The notes beneath the pieces are model-generated. The model had not been told where the DNA came from, did no database searches, and saw nothing but the letters and a program-made list of their open reading frames with translations. A DNA stretch of 64,000 bases, taken from NCBI RefSeq assembly GCF_000149955.1, contig NC_030994.1, positions 1,504,687 through 1,568,686 of the forward strand, in the 5' to 3' direction. Below are positions 12,227-21,600 of this stretch, in pieces. The translations under genes were made by a program, and so were the position numbers. Origin of the DNA: Fusarium oxysporum f. sp. lycopersici 4287 (lineage: Eukaryota; Ascomycota; Sordariomycetes; Hypocreales; Nectriaceae). Within the stretch, counting starts at the first letter, position 1. Each line of letters begins with the position of its first letter.

Positions 12227-15200
12227 ATGGATTCTCAACAAGAAGACCCCAACAAGCTTAAACTTGAAGTATCAGAGCAACACCACAACAACGACGATGG
12301 ACAACAATCTACAACACTAATCACGGATACTCATGGAGATGTCGCCTACCCTGCTCCTATCCCACGCCCAATACAATCCCCTGAAAGTCCGTTGTCGCCG
12401 CGAAGCCCAAAGGAGAACATCGACCCTGGCGACGGCGTTAAACAAGCACCAGTCCAGTCAGAGCCTGCACATCTGCCAACGGCAGACGCTTCAATCTCAC
12501 CTAAGAAGTCGCCAGCCCAAAAGACTCGACCGAGACCGACCATGTCCTGGCAGACTGAGCAACCGCGGCGCGCTCATCACCACCGTTCCTACTTTCGTCC
12601 CGGTCCAGCCAGAGCTGGCACCTCATATTTGAACAAGGCGATCTGGGAAGCACCAGAGGACCCAAGGCTCAGCTCAAGTGATAGTTCGGTAGCATCGGCT
12701 GGCGAGGATGAGCCGCAAACCAGCCAGCAGGAATCTCATCATAGTGAGCACAAGAAGAAAGCAGGCGAGAAAGCAAGTGGGAAGGCGAGCCACGATGAGG
12801 GTAAATACGGCCATTTCAGCATTGGTAATCAGAACTACCAAACATCCGGCAAGGTCAAAAAGGACGGTCGTTTGCGCATCACGGTCAACGAAACTGCAGG
12901 CACCGGATACTTGACTAAGGCTCTGGGTGCAGCTGTCAATAAGGTTACTCCCGCAAAGGCTGAACAAGCGGACAGGGTGTCAACTCTCAAAATTCCCGAA
13001 AGCCCACGCCGGTCATCTTCTTCGACAGCTGTTGCGGATCCCAGACCTCAAGCACGCTTAAACATTGTGATCATGGTTATTGGTTCACGAGGAGATGCCC
13101 AACCCTTCTTGAAGATAGGCAAGGTTTTGAAAGAGGATTATGGACACCGAGTACGCATCGCTACACATCCAGCGTTTCGCGAATTTGTCGAAAAAGATTC
13201 CGGTCTTGAGTTCTTCTCTGTTGGGGGTGATCCATCAGAGCTCATGGCTTTTATGGTCAAGAATCCAGGTCTGATCCCAACGCTTGAGACAGTCAAGGCT
13301 GGAGATATTGGGAGACGGCGAGCCGCAATGGCCACCATGTTTCATGGTTTCTGGCGAGCATGCATCAATGCCACAGACGACGAATCGGACCGCCAGAACT
13401 TAAAGATGATGGGCGAAAAGGACCCTTTTGTCGCGGACGTCATTATTGCTAACCCTCCAAGCTTTGCACATATTCACTGCGCCGAGGCACTTGGTATTCC
13501 TGTTCATTTAATGTTTACCTTTCCCTACACACCTACACAAGCTTTCCCTCATCCCTTGGCAAGCATCAAGAATTCCAATGTGGACCCTGGATATACAAAC
13601 TTCATCTCTTACCCCCTAGTCGAGATGATGGTATGGCAAGGTCTGGGAGATCTGGTCAACGAATTTCGTGTCAAGACTTTATCTCTAGATCCTGTCTCGA
13701 CTCTTTGGGCTCCAGGTGCAACATATCGCCTGCATGTGCCATTCACATATTTGTGGTCACCGGGTCTTGTCCCAAAGCCACAAGACTGGGGAAGCGAGGT
13801 TGACGTGGCTGGCTTCGTATTTCTTGACTTGGCTTCAACTTTTGAGCCACCGAAGGAACTGGAGGAATTTCTAGCAGCTGGGGAGACTCCAATCTACATT
13901 GGGTTTGGATCGATTGTTGTTGATGATGCAGACAAATTCACACAAATGATCTTCAAAGCTGTTGATTTGGCTGGAGTTCGTGCCCTGGTATCTAAGGGCT
14001 GGGGTGGACTTGGTGGTGACGATGTTCCGGAGAATATCTTCATGCTTGACAACACCCCCCATGACTGGCTTTTCCCGAGAGTCAAGGCATGCGTCATTCA
14101 CGGAGGCGCCGGAACAACAGCCATTGCGCTCAAGTGTGGCAAGCCTACAATGATCGTTCCCTTCTTCGGCGACCAAAACTTTTGGGGTAAGATGGTGAGC
14201 AACGCAAATGTTGGACCGGAGCCAGTGCCATACAAACACCTGAACGCCGAAAAGCTTGCTGAAGGTATTGAATTTTGTCTTACTGAAAAAGCAAGAGATG
14301 CTGCTGGAGCAATCGCCGAACGAATCGCAGAGGAGGGTGATGGCGCTGTTAATGCCGTCAAAGAGTTTCACAGACAGCTGAACCTAAGGAGCCCGAGTCT
14401 CTTGCGATGCTCCCTTCTCAAAGATCACACAGCCGTTTGGGAGTTGAAAAACACCAATATTAAACTGGGTGCTTTGGCTGCCGACATCCTAGTGGACAAC
14501 GGCCTGTTGACCTGGAAGCGCCTGAGACTTCTCAGGCATGTGGAATGGAATGACTTTGAAGGTCCCGGCGAACCCGTCACAGGAATTGCCGGATCCATAG
14601 CTAGCACAGTCGGTGAAGCGTTTCACGGCGTTGCAAGCGTTCCTTACCATTGGGCAAAAAGAACAAGATCAATCAGCAAGAAGAAGAATCAGAGGAATGC
14701 TAAGAAATCTAAGAAGTCGGGCAACAGCATAACACGACACAATCCGGCGGACTCTGATGACCCAGTAGATGCTGCCTCGTTGCGCACTGAGACGACAGCT
14801 GGGGACACCGGAGGTCAGTATGTGGGTGACATAGCGAGCGGTGTGGAAAGGACAGCTACTGCCATCGCCAAGGCACCAGTGGACCTCTCGATGGCACTCG
14901 CCCAAGGCTTTCACAATGCTCCTCGACTCTATGGCGACAATACCGTACGACGTCCCATTCGAGTAACAGGCTTCCATTCTGGCCTCCGGGCCGCCCGGCA
15001 TGAGTTTGCGTATGGAGTCTACGATGGCTTCACAGGAGTAGTTCGCCTGCCGGTTCGTGGAGCAAAAGAAAATGGACCGATTGGATTCGTCAAGGGCACA
15101 GGTATGGGATTGACAGGCTTGGTCCTCAAAAACCTCTCTGCTATTGTTGGCCCGATCGGATACACACTCAAAGGTGTCGTGAAGCAGGCTGAGCGGTCCA

Positions 15201-15688
15201 AGACGCCCCAGAAATACATCCGCCGGGCTCGCATTGTCCAAGGGCAGAGGGAGTATAAGGCGCTCCCAGAAGACCAGCGAAAGCAGTTGGAAAAGGAAAT
15301 TATGGAGGGATGGCATATAATGGATGAGTTGAGAGAGAAGATCCAGAATTTGGAGAAGCAAAGAGGCATAGCGGGACAGATCGATCGAGTTCTCCTCGAC
15401 ACGGAAGCCATTTTCGAAGACGTTGACGTTGCCAAGAGATCCCTGGAAGCGCTCAAACAAGGAAAGGCCCTAGAAGATGTGGTAGACCCAGATCGAGACC
15501 GAGGTCGTGATGGAGGAAAATCCGAGCGAAATCGAAGTATGTCGATTCGGAGATCGTTTAATTTGACAAAGAAGTCGAGGGAGGAAAAACGCCTCACATC
15601 GCTGGCTGATGCTGAGGAGAGCACAAAGACAGGCGGGGCAGATGAAGGACCTGCTGAGATGGATAGACTGACCGTTCCAGCAAGGTAG
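12227..15688 (+). CDS. Sterol 3-beta-glucosyltransferase-like GT28/UGT80 protein with VPS13-like tail
   Basis: Single exon, 1153 aa; the start is the ATG in GCCATGG (the frame is open further 5' but has no ATG). Residues 1-275 are polar and disordered. A GT28-type N-terminal half begins near 278 with a GSRGDAQPF motif. The UDP-sugar half holds IYIGFGSIV near 555 and the donor-site signature HGGAGTT followed by PFFGDQNFWG at about 624-655. This matches UDP-glucose:sterol glucosyltransferases, but the PH/GRAM region of Atg26 is missing. After a basic linker, residues about 880-990 have Gly-rich blocks (GFVKGTGMGLTGLVLKN) like the C-termini of VPS13/ATG2 lipid-transfer proteins. A coiled coil and a charged tail follow. 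Sterol is the expected acceptor by family; membrane association through the tail is inference. Confidence 0.8.
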   Translation: MDSQQEDPNKLKLEVSEQHHNNDDGQQSTTLITDTHGDVAYPAPIPRPIQSPESPLSPRSPKENIDPGDGVKQAPVQSEPAHLPTADASISPKKSPAQKTRPRPTMSWQTEQPRRAHHHRSYFRPGPARAGTSYLNKAIWEAPEDPRLSSSDSSVASAGEDEPQTSQQESHHSEHKKKAGEKASGKASHDEGKYGHFSIGNQNYQTSGKVKKDGRLRITVNETAGTGYLTKALGAAVNKVTPAKAEQADRVSTLKIPESPRRSSSSTAVADPRPQARLNIVIMVIGSRGDAQPFLKIGKVLKEDYGHRVRIATHPAFREFVEKDSGLEFFSVGGDPSELMAFMVKNPGLIPTLETVKAGDIGRRRAAMATMFHGFWRACINATDDESDRQNLKMMGEKDPFVADVIIANPPSFAHIHCAEALGIPVHLMFTFPYTPTQAFPHPLASIKNSNVDPGYTNFISYPLVEMMVWQGLGDLVNEFRVKTLSLDPVSTLWAPGATYRLHVPFTYLWSPGLVPKPQDWGSEVDVAGFVFLDLASTFEPPKELEEFLAAGETPIYIGFGSIVVDDADKFTQMIFKAVDLAGVRALVSKGWGGLGGDDVPENIFMLDNTPHDWLFPRVKACVIHGGAGTTAIALKCGKPTMIVPFFGDQNFWGKMVSNANVGPEPVPYKHLNAEKLAEGIEFCLTEKARDAAGAIAERIAEEGDGAVNAVKEFHRQLNLRSPSLLRCSLLKDHTAVWELKNTNIKLGALAADILVDNGLLTWKRLRLLRHVEWNDFEGPGEPVTGIAGSIASTVGEAFHGVASVPYHWAKRTRSISKKKNQRNAKKSKKSGNSITRHNPADSDDPVDAASLRTETTAGDTGGQYVGDIASGVERTATAIAKAPVDLSMALAQGFHNAPRLYGDNTVRRPIRVTGFHSGLRAARHEFAYGVYDGFTGVVRLPVRGAKENGPIGFVKGTGMGLTGLVLKNLSAIVGPIGYTLKGVVKQAERSKTPQKYIRRARIVQGQREYKALPEDQRKQLEKEIMEGWHIMDELREKIQNLEKQRGIAGQIDRVLLDTEAIFEDVDVAKRSLEALKQGKALEDVVDPDRDRGRDGGKSERNRSMSIRRSFNLTKKSREEKRLTSLADAEESTKTGGADEGPAEMDRLTVPAR

Positions 15689-16029
15689 CATCGTTTGCTC
15701 GCGGGGAAGTGCATGGCGCTGGGTTGCTGTGGTCTTTGAACGCATATCATATACCCGAGGATCGATCCTGTTTTAGACTATAGTCACACTGTAAGCTTAT
15801 TGAACTGTATAATTTCGTGATAAAAAGTGTCATTCTTACGTGTCTGTGCAATGACTGAGTATCTCCTTTTCTTCTTCTTCTTTTTTGGTTTTGCTTTGGG
15901 ATCATTTTTGGTCTACGTAATATGCATCTCTGGAAAGAATTGACCACTTTCCCAGATAATAAAGGTATCATTGCGTCGTGTTGATAAGCCGGTAGTAAGG
16001 CCTTCATAGCGAACTTGCGACTGCTTGAT
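15689..16029. other. Convergent intergenic spacer
   Basis: Shared 3' flank of two convergent genes, with T-rich tracts near 15868-15890. No gene or repeat of note is seen. Confidence 0.6.
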
Positions 16030-17112
16030 TTACCGTCGTCGATCATAGTCCCGATGACTCCGATGCCGGTCGTAGTCCCTGTTCCGATCACGGTCATGGT
16101 CGCGGTCTCGGTCTCGGTCACGGTCACGATCACGATGTCCATGCCTGCTGTCTCGATCCCTCTCGCGTTCACGCTCACGCTCACGCTCACGCTTGTAACT
16201 GTCCTCATGGCGGCGACCCTCCTTTCGTTTACTCTCCTCTCGGCGATACTCGTCCAAGCGCGGTCGTCTGTTCTTCTTTCCGCTCTGATTCCATCCGCCA
16301 AGGTCCTCTTCACCCTTAAGCTCCTTAGCACCAAGGCCGATTCGGTTCGGACGTCGCTTGACTTCCTTGACTGTACCGCGAGGTTTTCCGTCCCAGCCCA
16401 TACCGCGGAGAAGAGCTGCGCCGAATTCTTCCACTGGCATGGCTTCATAGTCATCAAGCGTGGATGTCTCTCCTGCTCCTTGGATGTCGCGACGGTAGGC
16501 GTCCGCTTCGGTTGGATGGATGATCTTTTCGTCCTCCTCCTTATTGCCTAGTAGAGCGTCCATTGCTTCGTCATCTGCTGTTCGTTTGGGCGGTGGCTTT
16601 TTCTGGTCGTCATCATTGGAGACTGGCTTCTCCTTAGACTCTGATCCAATATCCTTGTTGTCGTCCTCGGTCTTCTCCTTAATCGTCAGACCCCATTTGA
16701 GTCCCTTGTCCTGATCCGCAGGTTCCGTCTCGACGGTTTTGTTGTTTTGCTGCGCTCTTGCCTCCTCGGGCAGCGAATTTTTGCTCTTCCTCTGAGCCTT
16801 GGCCTCTGATCTCCAGTCGTGATTTGGTTGTCGGGCAATCACATAGTCCTTCTTTTCCATCCTCGAGTCTTTGGCCTTGCGCTCCGTCTCCGCTCCGTCC
16901 ACCCCAAAGCCTGTGATCTTCTCATGCCGTCCTCGATGCTCATAATCATCATCCTCAGAGTCGGAAGCGCCCCCCAGAGCGTGTGATCGTGGCCGCTTCC
17001 CAAGCGACGAGGGTGGATTTGGTTTTGATGCTTTCTTCGAGTTGTTATTGTTCGACGTAGCGCCGAACTTGATTGCTATTCGCGGAGCCGGAGGTTTGCT
17101 TTGCTCGGACAT
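16030..17112 (-). CDS. spp2: Pre-mRNA splicing factor SPP2/GPKOW-like G-patch protein
   Basis: Single exon, 360 aa. The core motif near residues 225-245 reads MPVEEFGAALLRGMGWDGK, the G-patch form found in Spp2/GPKOW, where it recruits and activates the DEAH helicase Prp2 in the spliceosome before the first catalytic step. The N-terminus (PRIAIKFG followed by an Asn/Ser-rich stretch) also matches the family. The last 60 residues are an alternating Arg/Glu then Arg/Asp run, RERERERERERDRD followed by DRDRDRDRD, typical of nuclear-speckle proteins. The start ATG is followed by a plausible N-terminus, with no other ATG nearby. Confidence rests on the G-patch sequence. Confidence 0.88.
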   Translation of the reverse strand: MSEQSKPPAPRIAIKFGATSNNNNSKKASKPNPPSSLGKRPRSHALGGASDSEDDDYEHRGRHEKITGFGVDGAETERKAKDSRMEKKDYVIARQPNHDWRSEAKAQRKSKNSLPEEARAQQNNKTVETEPADQDKGLKWGLTIKEKTEDDNKDIGSESKEKPVSNDDDQKKPPPKRTADDEAMDALLGNKEEDEKIIHPTEADAYRRDIQGAGETSTLDDYEAMPVEEFGAALLRGMGWDGKPRGTVKEVKRRPNRIGLGAKELKGEEDLGGWNQSGKKNRRPRLDEYRREESKRKEGRRHEDSYKRERERERERERDRDSRHGHRDRDRDRDRDRDHDRDRNRDYDRHRSHRDYDRRR

Positions 17113-18678
17113 TTTGGCGGATGTTTGTTATTGAAACTGTGTAAGTTCATTTGAAGAGACGGAATTATTTTTGGAAGACGTCAGCTGCACTGTTGCGCGC
17201 CTTATTGTGGCGGTGCTCGATCGGGCCAACACAGCAATGACACCTTATCTCAATGCATTTACGGAGGTCGTTCTCAAAAGTCTTTGCCCAACATGACTTA
17301 CGCCACAATTACTAATCTCTGTCAGGTACAGAGGTATACAAGAGATAAGAAAGTCTATAGAGGCACTGCCTTATAATCACCTTATAATCATAAGGTATTT
17401 AGGGAGAATCTCTAAGTATTTTACTGACTGCAACTACTATAACTTAATTATAATTAGCGACTATTATCTCGCTAGATATATCTCTGGTATCTTATCAAAA
17501 ATAGGTCGATCAGCCATGGTCTTCTTTGGCAAAGACTTTTGAGACCGACCTCCGTTATCATGTGTACCATTTGTACCAAGGTATAAAATAACCACATTTA
17601 ACAGGAAACATCGTAGATAATTATTATTGAAAATTAGATATCTCTAGACGGGTGATATCTTGTATTTTAGAAAACTTCTTTTTCTTTTAAACTTATAGAT
17701 CTCCAATCTTTTAAGTTTTCTGTACTTCACCAAGGTACTTATGATGCTCCATATTGCAAATAAAGTGCCGTATTGCGAGACTTTCCAGGACCTCCTCGGG
17801 AACTTGTCGGATAGCAACCTTTTATTTCAAGTCCAAGACCAGTGGCTGAATGAGAAGAAGAGGAGGAGGAGGAATTTCAGCCCAGAGTTATCATAATAAG
17901 AAGAGAAGATGATGTGTTAAAGTGTAACAGGCTCTAGGTTTGCGCTTCCATTTACATTTGGATTTTATTTATATGAAATGACTGCTACAGACATAAAAAT
18001 AAGGGCATACAGCAAGTTTGTTACGTACAGGACTCGTCACTCTCTTTGGTTTCTATTAGGTTCTAGTTGGCTAGTAATTGGGTTGGGTTGGTACTGCACA
18101 TGTACAAGGGTGCATTACCATTCTATCCCCCTTTCTGTTAACTAGCGTTATGCACACTAGCGTGTTGGCGCCGCAAGCGTAAAGAAATCTGTTATTAGCC
18201 TTATCAATTGATCACGAATCATGGTCTTTTCTGGGATAACAAATTGTCTCTCCTCTTTCTAATCTTGGCCTTATCCTAAACCTTGCTCCTCCCTCTCCCA
18301 CCCACTGGCTCTACACCCACTATTCGCTGACGCCTGTTTGATTGCCCCCCCTAAACCCATTAACCAACATCCCTCTCCCCGACACTTCCCCAGCCTACAG
18401 CGCCCGGCGCCCCCCCCCGTGCACTCACGCTCTAACTAGGCTCCACTGCTTTCAGCGCATTGAGCTGTAAACCACCAACAAACCGCCCGGTTATCGTCTC
18501 CCCAGAGACAGAAATTTTGACGCCCTCCAGCGACGTCGCCTTCAACAACGACACCCCAAAAACAATCAACACCAGCGTCTTTCATCGTATAAAACACCTG
18601 CATTCATCTCAGGCGCTCAAGAATATCATTTTGCAACGTCCGTTTCGTCCAAAAACGGATGTCGCGGCCGTCGATGCT
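17113..18678. other. Divergent intergenic region with AT-rich island
   Basis: This 1.57-kb SPP2-VID21 spacer has three parts. The inverted-repeat element (17261-17555) is listed separately. An AT-rich stretch runs on to about 17760, with many TA dinucleotides and no coding potential. The C-rich, pyrimidine-rich VID21 promoter/leader (about 18240-18680) includes a run of nine C near 18410. The reading frame of VID21 exon 1 stays open upstream to 18460 but has no ATG before 18679. Confidence 0.6.
17261..17555. mobile_element. MITE-like element with 28-bp terminal inverted repeats
   Basis: Left end 17261-17288 begins ACGGAGGTCGTTCTCAAAAG. The right end 17528-17555 is its reverse complement with a single T/G mismatch (27 of 28 identical). 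The 295-bp element has an AT-rich, non-coding interior with an 11-bp direct repeat (17369-17379 and 17380-17390) and a nested palindrome ACCTTAT-AATC-ATAAGGT (17379-17396). Size, long TIRs and lack of coding capacity are MITE hallmarks. No clean target-site duplication is visible: TA occurs at or near both ends but is offset by one base. The TIR does not match the Fusarium mimp TIR as I remember it. The element may be degraded by repeat-induced mutation. Confidence 0.65.
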
Positions 18679-18682
18679 ATGA
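18674..18682 (+). promoter_or_regulatory. Minimal 2-codon uORF overlapping the VID21 start codon
   Basis: ATG CTA TGA: the stop codon TGA shares bases with the VID21 ATG at 18679 (ATGCTATGACT). Ribosomes that initiate at 18674 would terminate exactly on the main start codon. A role in restart or repression is inference. Confidence 0.4.
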
Positions 18683-21600
18683 CTGAGGTCGGAGCCGCCG
18701 ATCTATCAAGGCTGCTTCAAACAAAGCGCAATGAGTGCAGGTCAGTATGGGCTCAGACAAAAGAGCCGATTTTTCCGATCGTCAAGATATATTTTTCGGG
18801 CTGCTAACTTGCCTCAGTTCAATTGTGACGTCGCGGAAGCGCAAGCTGCGCGAGCTGTTCGCAGTTGCGACACAGTCCGAGGGTCTCCCACACCCAGTCT
18901 TGACCAACCCCGACGCGCCGACCACAACACCAGCCGAATGGCAGTTCTTGCAAGCCAACGATATCATCCAGTACGTCCTGCGATACCATTGCGCGTTTTT
19001 CCAAATTGATTTGCCCGCGTGTCGGTCTGCCAATATATATAATGTACTAACATGGATACAGAGGCAAGACGCTGAATGAAGCCAGTATCCCAGCGAGACC
19101 AACAATCTCGCTCGAACTATTCAAAAAGTCTCTGGCAAAAGCCATATTCATTGCGCCCGAGCCCGCGCCGAAACGGACGCTCGAGGATGCAAGCAAACCT
19201 GAGATTGCGAATGTGCAGGACAAAGAACAATCTAATGGAACTTACCCACCTCCCAAAGTTGGTGATGCGCCTCCAAAACGAACGCCGAGCCCTCCGCCTT
19301 CGACAGATCCCGCTACGACCGACAAAGCGGGCTCTCTCCCTACACCGACAAGCCAGCCTGTACCCCTACCTGAGGATGCGATTGTAGAGCCGACCTCGAC
19401 GACCAGTCCTGTTACCCAAACCGCTGCTGACACCAATGCAAATTCAAAATCGAAAGCGCAGGATATACCCAATGCCTCAGAGGTCTCAGACACGCCTGCA
19501 CCACGTCAGCCTCAAGTTACTTTTGAATCGGGGACAAAGGGAGAAAATGCTGGGCCAGGGGCATCAACGGCGGAGAAGACAAGTCGAGGGCCCAGTACTT
19601 CATCTGATACTAAAGGTGCCGCGTTGACAGTCAAGCCACCCACAGATGCCACTCGTGCGCCTGATGCCTTGTCTTCACCTGGTTCAACTGCACAAAGCGC
19701 AACTACGCCCGCGGTTCACGACGATGCTTCGACAGACACAAGCCCAGAGCACGAGGGACCACAGTTTGTGGAGCCAGCTGAAGAGAAACAGACCGGGGAT
19801 GAGGTAGAGGAGGGGGTTAACGAGAAAGATGAGAAAGAAACGAGTGATGATGTTGGGGCTACTTTGAGCCAAGACTTACAGAATCGTGTGCTGGAAGCAC
19901 CCCCTGACTCTGCTGAAGCTCAATTGCTGCAGGAATCTATACGATCGAGTGTTGCGGCGGAGGCAGCGGCAACAGCAGCGAGTCCTAGTCACCAAACAGA
20001 ACCCGTAACTTCAGCGCCGGTTTCGGAAGATGTTGATATGTCGGGTGCCGATGATGTTATTGTTCAGCCGACTGCACTCAATGCTAACGAACAAGTCAAA
20101 GAAGACAGTACTCAAACTAAATCTGATATCGATATAGCACGAGCCAACTCATTCGAGAACTCAGATGAAGTGCCAGGCATTAAAGAGATTCCAGACAGTC
20201 AAGAGGAGCCCCCTGAGCAGATGGATGTGGACGTCCCTGAGCCCAAAGCAACCGTTCAAGCTCAAACTCAAAGTCAAGAGGTCAAATCAGATGGGAGTAC
20301 ACAGGCTACCGAGAAAGCCCCGTCAACACCTACGCCAGCGCCCATTTCTGATGTTGCCACTGTACCTGTGGAGTCGGCACCCAAAGAGTCCCCCCAAAAG
20401 GTTGAGCGCGCTGTTACCAGAGTGTCCTCCAGAGCCATGCGCCCAAAGTCAGTCAGCGAGATTGTCGGTGCAACTCCTCGACAAACCCCGACCGTAGAGC
20501 ACACTTCGACCAACAAAAGCCTGGACAATCAATTGACCCCCTTGACTTCGACACCCAAATCGCCAAGCTTAAGACATCGCCATATCTCAGCTCATCAAAG
20601 GCAGAGGTCACGAAGCCAGCCCTCGACTGTTGTTTTCGGAAAGCAATCCAAGAAAGCAGACGAAAGGTCAATAGTGGCCAGCCAGCGCGATCCGATCATA
20701 CCGACAGAGGACTACTACACTCCCCTTTTCGTCCAGGGATTCGCTGGCAGCTCCTCCTGGATGCAGCCCATCGAGAAGATCTTGTACACAGCCAACAAGA
20801 CCGTGACTACCCCTGATGCCAATCTTGCCATTCAGGACCATCAGGCTTGTAAAGTTCTGCGCCGGGTTTACCACCTACAGCAGCATGACAAATGGTCTCT
20901 ACGACAACCCAAGCGCTGCCCTGAGCCAACACGCCCCCCGTCGCACTGGGATGTCATGCTCCAAGAAATGAAATGGATGCGAACTGATTTCCGAGAAGAA
21001 CGCAAATGGAAAAGGGCTGTGGCAAAAAATCTTGCATATGCTTGCGCAGAATGGCACGAATCTACCCCCGAAGAGCGAAAATTGATGCAGGTTTCTGCTG
21101 TGATACCCCCGAAGGCACAGCCTGCCCCCGACGTTTCGATGGGTGATGTTGAGGGCGAAAATCAACTCACACCTGATCTCATCTCAAGCGGAGATGTCGA
21201 GTCTATTGACAACCTGGATGATTTAACTGAGGATTTTCCTGAGACGATAGCACCGTCCGCCATCTTCTCTCTGCAAGACGACGACGTTATCTTTGGACTT
21301 CGTCGAACAGCTGCTGCAGACCAACTTCTGGAGGAGCTACCCATGTTTGGAAAGCCTCTCCAGGTTCCCAAATTTGACCTTACAGGTCCTGAATGGGATC
21401 CTGATGCTCATTGGCGACGACCAGCTCTACCACTGAGCAAGTATGTTGAAGGTCACATGAAGTTGGTTTCAGATGGTCCGCCAAGGAAGCGCAGCCGATA
21501 TGATTACCAGAACGAGGATTCGGATGACGAGGGTGAGGCTGGTTTTGTTAGCAGTGATCCTTCACCCAGTCTTCCTCTACCACCAGCTACTGATGAGGTG

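Noticed and set aside
15019..15750. 243-codon minus-strand ORF opposite the glucosyltransferase-like gene
   Set aside because: Antisense shadow of a coding exon with clear domain content; its Ser/Pro/Arg-rich translation is typical of a mirror frame.
17261..17555. Fusarium mimp element
   Set aside because: Length and TIR layout are similar, but the end sequence (ACGGAGGTCG) does not match the mimp TIR as I remember it.
18460..18678. N-terminal extension of VID21 exon 1
   Set aside because: The frame is open upstream, but it has no ATG and reads as C-rich leader sequence; the ATG at 18679 gives the plausible N-terminus.
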